A stretch of DNA of 64,000 nt from an uncultured Christensenellaceae bacterium (GCA_905234985.1 CAJOJQ010000018.1:1-64000); one strand, 5' to 3'; counted from the first letter of the stretch, positions 39,423 through 49,223 are shown. The notes: generated by a model not told the origin, from the sequence alone. Numbers and translations: made by a program.

Positions 39423-40025
39423 ATGTACGCATATCTGAACGGTAAAGTGGCCGAAAAAGGACTGAACACCCTGGTGATCGACGTGAACGGCGTGGGGTAC
39501 CTGCTGAACGTGAGCATGAATACCTTGCAGGAGACCCCGCCCGTGGGCGAAAGCATGAAGGCGTATACCGTGCTGTCCGTCAAGGAGGACGCCATGGAGC
39601 TTTTCGGCTTCGCCACCCAGGAAGAAAAACGAATGTTCACCCGGCTGCTGACCATCAGCGGTATCGGACCCAAGGTGGCGCTGAGCATTTTGGGTTCCAT
39701 GCCCCTTCGGGATCTGACCCTTGCCATCGTGACCGGGGACATCACCGCCCTGTCCCGCGCCCCCGGCGTGGGCAAAAAGACGGCCCAGCGCATCGCCCTG
39801 GAACTCAAGGAAAAGGTGGACGAAAGCGATTTCGGGAGCGTTCCCGTATCCGTGGGCAGCATCACCCCCGTGCAGGAGGACGCGGTGCAGGAAGCCCTGG
39901 CCGCCCTGCAAGCCTTGGGCTACACCGCCGCAGAAGCCGCAAAAGCCGTTTCATCCGTGCGCGGGCAGAGCGATTCCGCAAACGAGCTGGTAAGGCTGGC
40001 GCTAAGGAATATGGCGGGGTTTTAA
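39423..40025 (+). CDS. ruvA: Holliday junction branch migration protein RuvA
   Basis: 200 residues. N-terminal OB fold (YAYLNGKVAEKG), two helix-hairpin-helix motifs (LLTISGIGPKVAL; LSRAPGVGKKTAQRIALELK), and a C-terminal RuvB-contact domain. ATG 39423 follows AAAGGAG, which lies directly after the right arm of element E. Confidence 0.96.
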   Translation: MYAYLNGKVAEKGLNTLVIDVNGVGYLLNVSMNTLQETPPVGESMKAYTVLSVKEDAMELFGFATQEEKRMFTRLLTISGIGPKVALSILGSMPLRDLTLAIVTGDITALSRAPGVGKKTAQRIALELKEKVDESDFGSVPVSVGSITPVQEDAVQEALAALQALGYTAAEAAKAVSSVRGQSDSANELVRLALRNMAGF

Positions 40026-40028
40026 AAC

Positions 40029-40152
40029 AGAGTTGAGAGTGGAGAGTGGAGAGTTGAGATTATTTTGTGCAGAAAAAACAATCCTGTCAGATGGTAAACC
40101 AGTATATTAAACGAACTTTATCTCAACTCTCAACTCTAAACTCTCAACTCTC
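40029..40152. repeat. Heptamer-arm hairpin element C (AGAGTTG class) between ruvA and ruvB
   Basis: The left arm (40029-40060) is AGAGTTG, AGAGTGG, AGAGTGG, AGAGTTG, AGAT. The right arm (40120-40152) has CTCAACT, CTCAACT, CTAAACT and CTCAACT. The loop is about 59 nt. It begins 3 nt after the ruvA stop. Confidence 0.92.
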
Positions 40153-40190
40153 CCGAAACGCTTCGGTTTATCAGGTGAGGGAGGATTATC

Positions 40191-41243
40191 ATGCCACAGG
40201 ACGATCGTTTGGTGATGACCGGGATGCGCAGGGAGGACGAGGAACTGGATCAGTCCCTGCGGCCCCACAATCTAAGGGAATACATCGGCCAGGAAAAGGT
40301 GAAAAACAGCCTGCAAATCTATATCAGCGCGGCGCTGAAGCGCCACGACGCCCTGGATCATATGCTGCTGTACGGCCCGCCGGGCTTGGGCAAAACCACC
40401 CTGGCCTGCATCGTGGCCGCCGAGATGGGCCAGAACATCCGGGTCACCTCCGGCCCGGCCATCGAGCGGCCCGGCGATTTGGCCTCCATTTTAACGAACC
40501 TGAACCAGGGGGACGTGCTGTTCATCGACGAAATCCATCGTCTGTCCCGGGCGGTGGAGGAAGTGCTGTATCCCGCCATGGAGGATTACGCCCTGGACAT
40601 CATGATCGGCAAAGGCCCCACAGCCCGGAGCATGCGGCTTGATCTGCCCAAGTTCACCCTGGTGGGGGCCACCACCCGTGCGGGCCGTCTTTCCGCGCCG
40701 CTGCGGGATCGGTTCGGCATCGTGTTCCGGCTGGAAATGTATACGCCCCAGGAACTGGCGAAGATCGTGGCCCGCAGCGCGTCCATCCTGGGCATGCCCT
40801 ACGACGAAAGCGGCATCATGGAAATCGCCCGCCGCAGCCGGGGCACGCCCCGCATCGCCAACCGACTTTTAAAGCGCGTGCGGGACTTTGCCCAGGTGCG
40901 GGCCGACGGCCACATCACCGCCGAGGTGGCCCGGGACAGCCTGAACATGCAGGATGTGGACGCTTTGGGCCTGGACCGGGTGGACCGGGCAGTGCTGTCC
41001 GCCATGACGGATAAGTTCGGCGGCGGCCCCGTGGGCCTGGATACCCTGGCCGCCGTCACCGGCGAGGACGCGGTGACCATCGAGGACGTGTACGAACCGT
41101 ATTTGATGCAGCTGGGCTTCATCATGCGCACGCCCCGGGGCCGGGTCTGCACTCCCCTGGCTTATGAGCATTTAGGCAAAACCGCCCCGGCCAATTTCAG
41201 CGAAAAAGTGCGGGACGCGGAACAGACCAGCCTGCTGGATTAA
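40191..41243 (+). CDS. ruvB: Holliday junction branch migration ATPase RuvB
   Basis: 350 residues. Walker [10 protein letters not shown], Walker [10 protein letters not shown], sensor 1 GATTRAG, and the C-terminal winged helix ([12 protein letters not shown]). A hexameric motor that drives branch migration with RuvA. GGGAGG lies upstream of the ATG. Confidence 0.97.
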   Translation: MPQDDRLVMTGMRREDEELDQSLRPHNLREYIGQEKVKNSLQIYISAALKRHDALDHMLLYGPPGLGKTTLACIVAAEMGQNIRVTSGPAIERPGDLASILTNLNQGDVLFIDEIHRLSRAVEEVLYPAMEDYALDIMIGKGPTARSMRLDLPKFTLVGATTRAGRLSAPLRDRFGIVFRLEMYTPQELAKIVARSASILGMPYDESGIMEIARRSRGTPRIANRLLKRVRDFAQVRADGHITAEVARDSLNMQDVDALGLDRVDRAVLSAMTDKFGGGPVGLDTLAAVTGEDAVTIEDVYEPYLMQLGFIMRTPRGRVCTPLAYEHLGKTAPANFSEKVRDAEQTSLLD

Positions 41244-41253
41244 GGGGAGAAAC

Positions 41254-41742
41254 ATGATTCGTTTAGCGGAAACAAAGGATTTGGACGCGATCGAACAGGT
41301 CTACGCCGCCGCCCGCGCCTTTATGCGGGCTTCCGGCAACATGCTGCAATGGGTGAATGGCTATCCCCAGCGGGCTTTATTGGAAGATGATATGCAAAAG
41401 GGCCGGCTGTTCGTGATCGAGGAAAACGGCGCGGTGCATGGGGCGTTCGCTTTTATTCTTGGCGACGATCCCACCTACGCGAATATCGAGGACGGGCAAT
41501 GGCCCAACGGGAAGCCCTACGGCACCATTCACCGTATCGGCACTGACGGAACCATTCACGGCGCGGTAAAAAGGGCGCTGAAATACGCCCTGCAATTTAC
41601 GGATGAAGTGCGGGCCGATACTCATGCCGACAACAAGCCCATGCAGCACACGTTAAGCAAAAACGGTTTCAAGCGCTGCGGCGTCATTTATTTAGAAAAC
41701 GGCGATCCCCGCATCGCTTATCAATATTCAAAGGAAGCATGA
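41254..41742 (+). CDS. GNAT-family N-acetyltransferase
   Basis: 162 residues. The core strands and the loop IHRIGTDGTIHGAVKRAL resemble the acetyl-CoA-binding region, though the canonical RxxGxG is relaxed here. DTHADNKPMQHTLSKNGFKRCGVIYL is the C-terminal GNAT block. The target is unknown. It lies between ruvB (10-bp gap) and queA (7-bp gap) in the same transcription unit. Confidence 0.85.
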   Translation: MIRLAETKDLDAIEQVYAAARAFMRASGNMLQWVNGYPQRALLEDDMQKGRLFVIEENGAVHGAFAFILGDDPTYANIEDGQWPNGKPYGTIHRIGTDGTIHGAVKRALKYALQFTDEVRADTHADNKPMQHTLSKNGFKRCGVIYLENGDPRIAYQYSKEA

Positions 41743-41749
41743 ACCAGCC

Positions 41750-42814
41750 ATGAAAACTTCGGATTTTTATTATGACCTGCCGGAACGCCTGATTGCCCAA
41801 ACCCCCACGGAACCCCGGGACGCCGCGCGGATGATGGTGATTCACACAGACACAGGCATTAGAGAGGACAAAATCTTCCGCGACCTGCCGGATTATCTGC
41901 GCCCCGGCGACGTGATGGTGATCAATCAAACCAAAGTGATCCCCGCCCGGCTGTTAGGCGAAAAGGAAGAAACAGGCGTGCCGGTGGAAGTGCTGCTGTT
42001 AAAGCGCATTGATAAGGACCGCTGGGAAACCCTGGTGCGCCCCGGACGGCGGCTGAAAAAGGGCGTGACCGTGTCCTTCGGCGGCGGCATCCTGCGGGCT
42101 TTGATCGGCGATACTACCGACGCGGGGGGCCGCGTCGTCACCTTTTTATATGACGGCGTGTTTGAAGAACTGCTGGACAGGCTGGGTGAAATGCCCCTGC
42201 CGCCCTACATTCACGAAAAACTATCCGATCCTACCCAGTACCAGACCATTTATGCCAAGCAGGAGGGCAGCGCCGCCGCCCCCACTGCCGGGCTGCACTT
42301 CACCCCCGAGGTCATGGAGCGGGTGCGGGAAAAGGGCGTCGATATTGTGCCGGTGCTGCTGCACGTGGGCCTTGGCACCTTCCGCCCGGTGAAGGCCGAG
42401 GACGTGAGCGAACACAAAATGCACTCCGAATATTATGAAGTGACCCCCGAAGCGGCGGAAAAGATCAACGCCGCCCGGAAAAACGGCGGTCGCATCGTGT
42501 GTATCGGCACCACCAGCGTGCGCACCCTGGAAACAGCGGCGGATGAAAAGGGTGTGGTGCATCCGGGCATGGGCGAAACCAGCATTTTCATCACCCCCGG
42601 CGTCACCCTCAAAGCAACCGACGTGCTGCTCACCAATTTCCACCTGCCCGAATCCACCCTGCTCATGCTGGTTTCCGCCGTCATGGGCCGGAAACAGGCC
42701 CTTTCCGTGTACCGGGAGGCGGTGGAAAAGGAATACCGCTTCTTCTCCTTCGGGGACTGCATGCTCATTACCCGGGAAGCGTTCGGGCCGTTCCATGTAT
42801 CGGAGGATGCATAG
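41750..42814 (+). CDS. queA: S-adenosylmethionine:tRNA ribosyltransferase-isomerase QueA
   Basis: 354 residues. It forms epoxyqueuosine in tRNA by transferring the ribosyl part of SAM. Family blocks FYYDLPERLIAQTP, GRRLKKGV, AAPTAGLHFTPEV and LLTNFHLPESTLLML are all present. The ruvA-ruvB-queA order is common in bacteria. No tgt is in the window. Confidence 0.96.
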   Translation: MKTSDFYYDLPERLIAQTPTEPRDAARMMVIHTDTGIREDKIFRDLPDYLRPGDVMVINQTKVIPARLLGEKEETGVPVEVLLLKRIDKDRWETLVRPGRRLKKGVTVSFGGGILRALIGDTTDAGGRVVTFLYDGVFEELLDRLGEMPLPPYIHEKLSDPTQYQTIYAKQEGSAAAPTAGLHFTPEVMERVREKGVDIVPVLLHVGLGTFRPVKAEDVSEHKMHSEYYEVTPEAAEKINAARKNGGRIVCIGTTSVRTLETAADEKGVVHPGMGETSIFITPGVTLKATDVLLTNFHLPESTLLMLVSAVMGRKQALSVYREAVEKEYRFFSFGDCMLITREAFGPFHVSEDA

Positions 42815-42821
42815 AAAATTT

Positions 42822-42890
42822 GCGGGGGAAACCGCTCTTTGAAGGCCAAAGAGCGGTTTCTCCCGCACCCCTTTCCGAGAAAGCCACAAG
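42822..42890. repeat. GC-hairpin repeat, copy 1 (GCGGGGGAAACC class)
   Basis: A 19-bp stem with one mismatch (42822-42840 with 42848-42866), a 7-nt loop GAAGGCC, then the tail GCACCCCTTTCCGAGAAAGC. The tail matches the copy at 46931 (GCACCCCCTTCCAAGAAAGC). It lies 7 nt after queA and may also end its transcript. Confidence 0.8.
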
Positions 42891-42906
42891 GTATATATAT
42901 GATATT

Positions 42907-42931
42907 AAGGCTAATGACGGCCTTTTTTATT
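42907..42931 (+). terminator. Weak terminator after queA
   Basis: A 5-bp stem AAGGC/GCCTT with an 8-nt loop, followed by TTTTATTT. Confidence 0.45.
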
Positions 42932-43618
42932 TCAGTTCGCCGCGCCTTCCAGCTTGTATTTCCCGTCCTCGATCACCATGGCCGTCAGGCAGCCGCCCTT
43001 GCCGCAGCCGGTATCAATGCAGATGACGCCGCGTTCCGGCAATTCCGTCCATTCGCCGTAGGGCAGCTTTTCCACGTTTTCCCGGTCTCCCTTGAACCAG
43101 ACGGGCGACTCCAGGGCAATATGGCCCACGATGGTCAGGGGGCCGTCGTACGCGTTCCGCAGGGCGATATGATGATCGTGGATCAGCGTATGCGTGTCGT
43201 TCACTTCCAGCGGGTCCATGAGCAGCCCGGCGTGGACGCACTGGACGCCTTCGCCCCGCCAAAACAGGCGGCAATGCTCCTTGATCCAGGGAACGGCGTC
43301 CTCCATTTTGCCGCCGTGGGCTTTAAAGCTCTTCACAGTATCGCCCCGGCCCACCTTGTCCCACATGAGCTTTTGGGTGAAGGACAGCTTGGGCTGAAGC
43401 AAATAATCCTCGTGGTTGCCGCGCAGGAGAATGAACCTTTCCTCCATTTCATCGGCCAGCCTTTGCGCCGTTTCAAACACGCCGAAGGAATCCGGCCCCC
43501 GGTCGAACAAATCGCCAAGCATGACCAGCGTATCTTCCCTGCCCGGCTCCACTTTTTTCAGCATGGCGTTCAGCGCCGCGCTGCATCCATGCACGTCCCC
43601 GATCACGATGGTTTTCAT
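42932..43618 (-). CDS. Calcineurin-like metallophosphoesterase (PPP-type phosphatase)
   Basis: 228 residues. The metal-site motifs of the PPP family are in order: VIGDVHGC, MLGDLFDRGPDS, LLRGNHED, then VGHIALE and a late CIDTGC. It resembles bacterial Ser/Thr phosphatases and ApaH-like enzymes. The substrate is unknown. It starts within the stop of the ABC exporter gene (ATGA overlap), so the two are coupled. Confidence 0.88.
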   Translation of the reverse strand: MKTIVIGDVHGCSAALNAMLKKVEPGREDTLVMLGDLFDRGPDSFGVFETAQRLADEMEERFILLRGNHEDYLLQPKLSFTQKLMWDKVGRGDTVKSFKAHGGKMEDAVPWIKEHCRLFWRGEGVQCVHAGLLMDPLEVNDTHTLIHDHHIALRNAYDGPLTIVGHIALESPVWFKGDRENVEKLPYGEWTELPERGVICIDTGCGKGGCLTAMVIEDGKYKLEGAAN

Positions 43619-45300
43619 ATTATCGCAGTCCCTTCAATCCGCATCAAATGTCCGTCGGAAATATGAAGCGTGTAATCGCAAATCGCCAGCGCCGCCTGCC
43701 GGTGCGTCACGATGATGCAGGTTTTGTCCCGCATGGCGGAAATGTTTTTCAGCATCTGGGCTTCCGTGATTTCGTCCAGGGCGCTGGTGGATTCGTCCAG
43801 CAGCAGGATGGGCGCTTTGGAAAGCAGCGCCCGGGCCACCGCCACCCGCTGGCCCTGGCCCTCGGACAGGCCCACGCCTCTTTCCCCCAGCACCGCGTCC
43901 AGCCCGATTTCCGCCACCAACTCTTCCAGGCATGCGGCTTTGATCGCCGCGCTGATCTCTTCTTCCGTGGCGTGATCGGTGAACATGGTCAGGTTATCAC
44001 GCAGGGTGCCGGAAAAGAGCATGTTTCCCTGGGGCACGTAGGCGAACAGCTTTCTTGTGCCCCGGCTGGCCGGTACCGAAAGACCGCCCGATACGAAGGT
44101 CACCTGTCCCTCCGTGGGCTTGTAAATGCCCATCAAAAGCTGGAACAGGCTGGTCTTTCCCCCGCCGCTGATGCCCGTCAGGGCCACGAAATTGCCCCGC
44201 CGGATCACGCCGTTCACATTTTGCAGCACGTCCTCCAGGCCGTCGCCGTACCGGAAGCCCACGTTTTCCAGCCGGATTTCGTCGAAGGATTCCAGCGCCG
44301 TGCCCGTCTCCTCGTCCGGCAGGCCCACCACGTCAAGCAGCCTTTCCGCCGAGGCGATCACGCCGTAGATCCGGCTGACCAGGGACACCGCGCTGGCGAT
44401 GGGCGACTGGATGCGGCCCACCAATTGGATCAGGGCGGCCAGAGAACCGTAGGTAAACGAGCCGTGATAGATCTTCACGCAGCCCCACAGGTTGCACACC
44501 AGCCAGGAAATATCGAACATGGCCCCCATGCCGCTGTTCATGGCGATGGAAAGCTTTCCGTTGCGCACTTGCTCCTTTGCCAGATGCTCCCGCCGCTCGT
44601 TCATGGCGGTCAGCGCCCGCTTTTCCGAAGCGGAAGCCTTGACCACCCGAATGTTTTCCACCGTTTCCTGGGTGGAGGCGTGCAGCGCGTCCTCCGCCTG
44701 CTGCATGCGCTTATGGCGTTTCTTCATGGGTTCCCGAAAAACCAGCGAAAAGACCACGCCCAAGCACGACGTAACGATCAAAACGGGAATAAAGCGCCAG
44801 TCCATGGAAATGAGGATGGCCGCCGCGCCGATAAAGGATACTGCCAGTCGAAGGATCATGGGCAGCATGCTCAATATGCCGCCCTTGACCACGGACACGT
44901 CCGAAAAAATACGGTTCACCAGCTCGCCGCTGTGAAAACCCTTTAAAGAAGCGTACTGCTTGCCCAAAATGGCTTCCGTCACCATGCTCTGCATATGCTT
45001 TTGCAGTCCGGCGGAAGCCTTCAAATTGACCGACGAACTCCATATGCCTAAAAACCGCTCCGCCGCGATCAGCGCCACAAGCAAAGCGCCGTACATCCAC
45101 AGGGCGCTGCTGCTGCCGGAAGTGGCACCGTCGATCAGCGCTTTTGTCACCATCGTCACGCCCAAGGACATCAGGGACGTGACCACGCCGATGGCGCTGA
45201 TCAGAACCACCGCCCCGCGTACCGGCCTGCTCCATTTGAAAATCGCCCGCAGCGCCGGGCTGGTGAACATGTTTTTTACTTTTTTCAGGTTCTCCATCAT
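43615..45300 (-). CDS. ABC exporter, fused permease and ATPase
   Basis: 561 residues. Six membrane segments (about 25-310) precede an ATPase domain with Walker A GISGGGKTS and signature GLSEGQGQRVAVARALL. The Walker A has GG where GSGKST is usual. Walker B is ILLLDESTSALDE. It is a homodimer or part of a heterodimer exporting an unknown lipid, drug or peptide. A second in-frame ATG at 45297 is equally plausible. Confidence 0.9.
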   Translation of the reverse strand: MMENLKKVKNMFTSPALRAIFKWSRPVRGAVVLISAIGVVTSLMSLGVTMVTKALIDGATSGSSSALWMYGALLVALIAAERFLGIWSSSVNLKASAGLQKHMQSMVTEAILGKQYASLKGFHSGELVNRIFSDVSVVKGGILSMLPMILRLAVSFIGAAAILISMDWRFIPVLIVTSCLGVVFSLVFREPMKKRHKRMQQAEDALHASTQETVENIRVVKASASEKRALTAMNERREHLAKEQVRNGKLSIAMNSGMGAMFDISWLVCNLWGCVKIYHGSFTYGSLAALIQLVGRIQSPIASAVSLVSRIYGVIASAERLLDVVGLPDEETGTALESFDEIRLENVGFRYGDGLEDVLQNVNGVIRRGNFVALTGISGGGKTSLFQLLMGIYKPTEGQVTFVSGGLSVPASRGTRKLFAYVPQGNMLFSGTLRDNLTMFTDHATEEEISAAIKAACLEELVAEIGLDAVLGERGVGLSEGQGQRVAVARALLSKAPILLLDESTSALDEITEAQMLKNISAMRDKTCIIVTHRQAALAICDYTLHISDGHLMRIEGTAII

Positions 45301-45411
45301 ATTTCCTGTTCCCGTTTTCTTCCATGGTGATGCGGCGCGCGGATCCGCTCTCCCGTAAAGCCCTCCGCCGCGTTTTTATTCTATCATATCCAAAGGGAAA
45401 TCACAAGAAAA
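45301..45411. other. Spacer between gltX and the ABC exporter gene
   Basis: 149 bp in all. It holds the gltX terminator at its right end. The minus strand has a TATGAT box near 45387 but no clear -35. Nothing else is seen. Confidence 0.4.
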
Positions 45412-45439
45412 AAACGGACAGCCCTTAAGCCGTCCGTTT
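45412..45439 (-). terminator. Terminator of gltX
   Basis: An 8-bp stem (AAACGGAC/GTCCGTTT) that runs into seven T on the minus strand, 11 bp after the stop. Confidence 0.82.
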
Positions 45440-45449
45440 GGGAATATGT

Positions 45450-46907
45450 TTACTTGGCTGTCAGTTTATCCATGGATTTGCGCATCCGGTTCAGCGTTTC
45501 GTCCTTGCCCAGCAGGTAGGCGATTTCAAACGCGCCGCCGGGGGTACTTTCCTGGCCGGAAATGGCGATGCGCATGGGCCACAGCACCGCGCCGTTCTTT
45601 TTGCCCCACTCGGGGATTTTCGCCATCACCGCGTCGTGGATGTCCGCTTCCGTCCAGTCGGCAATTCCCTTCAGCACAGGCAGCAAGAGGGGCAGCACTT
45701 CCTTTGCCACGCTCTCGTCGCTCTTTTGCTTCTTGTTGAAGAAAATCGCCGTGTCGTACTCCGGCATATCGGCTAAGAAAGCGATCTTCTCCGGGATGCG
45801 GCTGAAAATGTCCGTGCGGCTCTGCATCAGCTCCGCCAAACGGCGGTAATCCATGCCCTTCCCCGCCAGCGCCTTGTCAAACCAGGGCGTAGCCAGCTCC
45901 AGGTATTTGTCAAAGTCCATTTTCGCCACGTACTGGCTGTTCATCCACTCTAACTTGGTCACGTCGAAAATGCCGGGGGATTTGTTCAGGTGCTTCACGT
46001 CGAAGGCTTCCACCAGTTCGTCCATGGTGAAGAATTCCTGATCGGTGCCGGGGTTCCAGCCCACCAGCGCTAAATAATTGACCAGCGCTTCCTTCAAAAA
46101 GCCCTTGTTGATGAAATCGCTGTAGTAGGCGTCACCGTCCCGCTTGCTCAGCTTGTGCTGGGCGTCCCGCATGACGGTGGTCAGGTGGATATACTGAGGC
46201 ACTTCCCATCCGAAAGCATTATACAGGAAGTTGTATCGGGGGGTGGAACTCAGATACTCCATGCCGCGGATCACGTGGGTGATGCCCATCAGATGATCGT
46301 CAATCACGTTGGCGAAATTGTAGGTGGGCATGCCGTCCTGCTTGATGAGGACCATATCGTCCATACAGTCGCTGTTGGGGAAGCTCATTTCGCCGAACAC
46401 CAGGTCGTTATACGTGGAAGTGCCGTCCGTTGGCGCGTTCATGCGGATCACGTAGGGCACGCCCGCGTCCAATTTGGCCTGCACTTCCTCCTTGGAAAGG
46501 TTCAGGCAGTGCTTGTCGTACTTGAACACCTCGCCCTTAGCTTCCGCCGCCGCCCGGCGCTCGTCGATCTCTTCCTTGGTGCAGAAGCAGTAATACGCCG
46601 CGCCCTTTTCCACCAGTTCCTGGGCGTAGGGCAAGTACAGGCTCTTGCGCTCACTCTGGATATAGGGGCCGAAATCGCCTCCCACGTCCGGGCCCTCGTC
46701 CCAAATGATCCCGCAGTCCCGCAGCGTATCGTAAATCACCTCGGTCGCGCCCGGAACGAACCGCTCCTGGTCGGTATCCTCGATGCGCAGGATGAATTTG
46801 CCGCCGTTCTTCTTGGCGAACAGATATGCGTACAGCGCCGTGCGCACGCCGCCCAAGTGCATGAAGCCCGTGGGCGACGGGGCAAAGCGGGTGCGAACTT
46901 GTGTCAT
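45450..46907 (-). CDS. gltX: Glutamyl-tRNA synthetase
   Basis: 485 residues, class I. The HIGH-type motif is in FAPSPTGFMHLGGVRTAL, the KMSKS-type motif in HKLSKRDGDAYY. It charges tRNA-Glu. Because glnS is also present, it may be discriminating, although Clostridia often keep GatCAB as well. ATG 46907 follows AGGAGG. The longer frame to 46979 runs into a GC-hairpin repeat. Confidence 0.96.
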   Translation of the reverse strand: MTQVRTRFAPSPTGFMHLGGVRTALYAYLFAKKNGGKFILRIEDTDQERFVPGATEVIYDTLRDCGIIWDEGPDVGGDFGPYIQSERKSLYLPYAQELVEKGAAYYCFCTKEEIDERRAAAEAKGEVFKYDKHCLNLSKEEVQAKLDAGVPYVIRMNAPTDGTSTYNDLVFGEMSFPNSDCMDDMVLIKQDGMPTYNFANVIDDHLMGITHVIRGMEYLSSTPRYNFLYNAFGWEVPQYIHLTTVMRDAQHKLSKRDGDAYYSDFINKGFLKEALVNYLALVGWNPGTDQEFFTMDELVEAFDVKHLNKSPGIFDVTKLEWMNSQYVAKMDFDKYLELATPWFDKALAGKGMDYRRLAELMQSRTDIFSRIPEKIAFLADMPEYDTAIFFNKKQKSDESVAKEVLPLLLPVLKGIADWTEADIHDAVMAKIPEWGKKNGAVLWPMRIAISGQESTPGGAFEIAYLLGKDETLNRMRKSMDKLTAK

Positions 46908-46930
46908 AGGAAAACCTCCTTTTGTTTTTT

Positions 46931-46990
46931 GCGGGGGCCAAAGAATGGTTTCCCCCGCACCCCCTTCCAAGAAAGCCATACTGGAAAGAG
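46931..46990. repeat. GC-hairpin repeat, copy 2 (GCGGGGG class)
   Basis: GCGGGGG (46931-46937) pairs with CCCCCGC (46952-46958), and CCA/TGG pairs inside. The tail GCACCCCCTTCCAAGAAAGCC matches copy 1 at 42822. It occupies the gap before gltX. Confidence 0.75.
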
Positions 46991-47002
46991 GATTATGTGT
47001 TC

Positions 47003-47524
47003 TTATACACTTGGAATATCTTCATCGTTCGGATATTCTTCGATGGACAGAATTGCGTTCCGTCCTTTCAAATGAAGATAAGTAATCCTCAAATGCTGGC
47101 CGTTTTGGGTGATTACACCACCATGATTCGCGTTGCGATGATAGTATCCCAGGCCATACGTCCAGTCATAAGTACCGTAATCAAACGTCACACCGTTCAG
47201 TATGAAAGAATCGTTGCCCCGATCCACGGTTTGCAGATTTTCCACATAACCTTCTGCCGTCTGAATCCCAACGGATTCCATTTGCTGTTTGGCCTGCGCG
47301 TAGTGACTCCACCCCAAGACCGCCATCAAGCCGCCGAAGCACACAGCCACTATGCAGATAACCACCGCGATTTTCCAATTGCCGTACGATTTTTGTTCCT
47401 TTTTTCTCCCGGAAAACCAAATCGCAAAAGCACCGATGCAAAACCAGGCGACGACGAACACGCCAGGCAGCGTATAATCCCAGAAGCCACGGACGGTGAA
47501 ATCGTAAGCGTACAGCGTTTTCAA
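47003..47524 (-). CDS. Hypothetical membrane protein, DUF3592-like
   Basis: 173 residues. Two membrane segments (PGVFVVAWFCIGAFAIWF and WKIAVVICIVAVCFGGLMAVL) flank a short basic loop. The remaining 90 residues form a probable extracytoplasmic beta domain (FILNGVTFDYGTYDW). The start is TTG 47524 with AGAGGTGAT upstream. The ATG at 47554 lies inside glnS and has no site. It lies in a row with glnS and gltX, but a link to charging is not apparent. Confidence 0.6.
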   Translation of the reverse strand: MKTLYAYDFTVRGFWDYTLPGVFVVAWFCIGAFAIWFSGRKKEQKSYGNWKIAVVICIVAVCFGGLMAVLGWSHYAQAKQQMESVGIQTAEGYVENLQTVDRGNDSFILNGVTFDYGTYDWTYGLGYYHRNANHGGVITQNGQHLRITYLHLKGRNAILSIEEYPNDEDIPSV

Positions 47525-47531
47525 GGGGAGA

Positions 47532-49223
47532 TCACCTCTGCGGCTTATACCCATCCTTCAAGCTGACAACCCGGTTATAGACGCTCTTTTCTTCCGTGGA
47601 ATCCTTGTCTTTGCAGAAGTAGCCCATGCGCAGGAACTGGAAGGTGTCCCCCACGTTGGCGGAAACCAGCGTATGCTCGCAGTAGCCGCTGACGATCTGC
47701 AAGGAATCGGGGTTCACGAATGCCGTCACGTCCTTCTTGTCCTCGGCGGCGGCGGTGTCCCATTCCTCGGTCATGAGCTGATCGTAGAGCCGGGCCTCGA
47801 AAGCGGCGCAGTCGTTTGCGTCCACCCAATGGATGGTGCCCTTCACCTTGCGGTTGGCCCCTTCGCTGCCGGAACGGGAAGAAAGGTCGATGGAACATTC
47901 GATGTGCTCGATTTCCCCCGCCTCATTCTTCACCACGTTTTCACACTTGATGATATACGCGCCCTTCAGGCGCACTTCACCGTCGGGCTTTAAGCGGAAG
48001 AACTTCTTGGGGGGCACTTCTTCAAAGTCCTCCCGTTCGATCCAGATTTCCTTGCTGATGGTCACTTCCCGCTCGCCCAGTTCGGGATGATCGGGATGGT
48101 TTTCCATGGTCAGGGTGTCCGTCCAATCGTCGGGCACGTTGGTGAACACCACCTTCACGGGGTTCAGCACCGCCATGACCCGGGGCGCGGAATCGCCCAA
48201 AGCGTCCCGCACGCAGGCGTCCAGCATCTGCACGTCCACGGTGGAATCGGCTTTCGCCAAGCCCACCTGTTCAACGAACGCCCGGATGGCGCTGCCGGGA
48301 TAACCCCTGCGGCGCATGGCGGTCAGGGTGGGCATGCGGGGATCGTCCCAGCCGGACACGAACCCTTCCTCCACCAGCCTGCGCAGGTGGCGCTTGCTCA
48401 TGACGGTGCGGGTGATGTTGAGCCGGGCGAATTCGATCTGCCGGGGTCCGAAGTAGCCCTGGCCGTCCCCCGCCCGGAAGCCCGCCTTTTCCACGAACCA
48501 GTCGTACAGGGGCCGGTGATCCTCAAATTCCAGGGAACACAGGGAGAAGGTGATGCCCTCGAAGGCGTCGGACAGGGGATGGGCGAAATCGTACATGGGA
48601 TAGATGCACCAGGTATTGCCCGTGCGCCAGTGCTCCTTATAGAGGATGCGGTACATGGCGGGGTCCCGCATGTTCATGTTGGGGCTTGCCATGTCGATCT
48701 TGGCGCGCAGGATATACCGGCCCTCCGGGAATTCCCCGGCCTTCATGCGCCGAAAGAGATCCAGGCTTTCTTCCCAGGGCCGTTCCCGCCAGGGAGAATT
48801 CTTGCCCGGCGTGGTCAGGGTGCCGCGGTATTCGCGCATTTCCTCGGCGGACAGCTCGTCCACGTAGGCCAGGCCCCGCTTGATGAAATCCTCGGCGATA
48901 TCGTACAGCCGCTGATAATAATCGCTGGCAAAGAACAGGCCGCCCGTCCAATGGAAGCCAAGCCATTCGATGTCCCGCTTGATGGCCTCGGCGTATTCGT
49001 TGTCTTCCTTGGCGGGGTTGGTATCGTCAAAGCGCAGGTTGCACAGGCCGCCGTACTTTTCCGCCGTGCCGAAGTCCGTCACCAGCGCCTTGCAGTGACC
49101 GATGTGGGGATAGCCGTTGGGTTCAGGCGGAAAACGGGTATGCACCTGCTGGGCGCGCCCTTCCCTCAAATCCTGATCTATGGCGTCCCAAATAAAATTG
49201 GTGCGTGCGTTCTCGTTCTCCAT
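47532..49223 (-). CDS. glnS: Glutaminyl-tRNA synthetase
   Basis: 563 residues, class I. PPEPNGYPHIGHCKAL holds the HIGH signature and TVMSKRHLRRL the KMSKS signature. A beta-barrel anticodon domain follows (about 345-560). Direct glutaminylation by GlnRS in a Clostridia-like host implies acquisition or retention of an enzyme many Bacillota lack. AGGAGG lies 8 nt upstream of ATG. Confidence 0.95.
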   Translation of the reverse strand: MENENARTNFIWDAIDQDLREGRAQQVHTRFPPEPNGYPHIGHCKALVTDFGTAEKYGGLCNLRFDDTNPAKEDNEYAEAIKRDIEWLGFHWTGGLFFASDYYQRLYDIAEDFIKRGLAYVDELSAEEMREYRGTLTTPGKNSPWRERPWEESLDLFRRMKAGEFPEGRYILRAKIDMASPNMNMRDPAMYRILYKEHWRTGNTWCIYPMYDFAHPLSDAFEGITFSLCSLEFEDHRPLYDWFVEKAGFRAGDGQGYFGPRQIEFARLNITRTVMSKRHLRRLVEEGFVSGWDDPRMPTLTAMRRRGYPGSAIRAFVEQVGLAKADSTVDVQMLDACVRDALGDSAPRVMAVLNPVKVVFTNVPDDWTDTLTMENHPDHPELGEREVTISKEIWIEREDFEEVPPKKFFRLKPDGEVRLKGAYIIKCENVVKNEAGEIEHIECSIDLSSRSGSEGANRKVKGTIHWVDANDCAAFEARLYDQLMTEEWDTAAAEDKKDVTAFVNPDSLQIVSGYCEHTLVSANVGDTFQFLRMGYFCKDKDSTEEKSVYNRVVSLKDGYKPQR

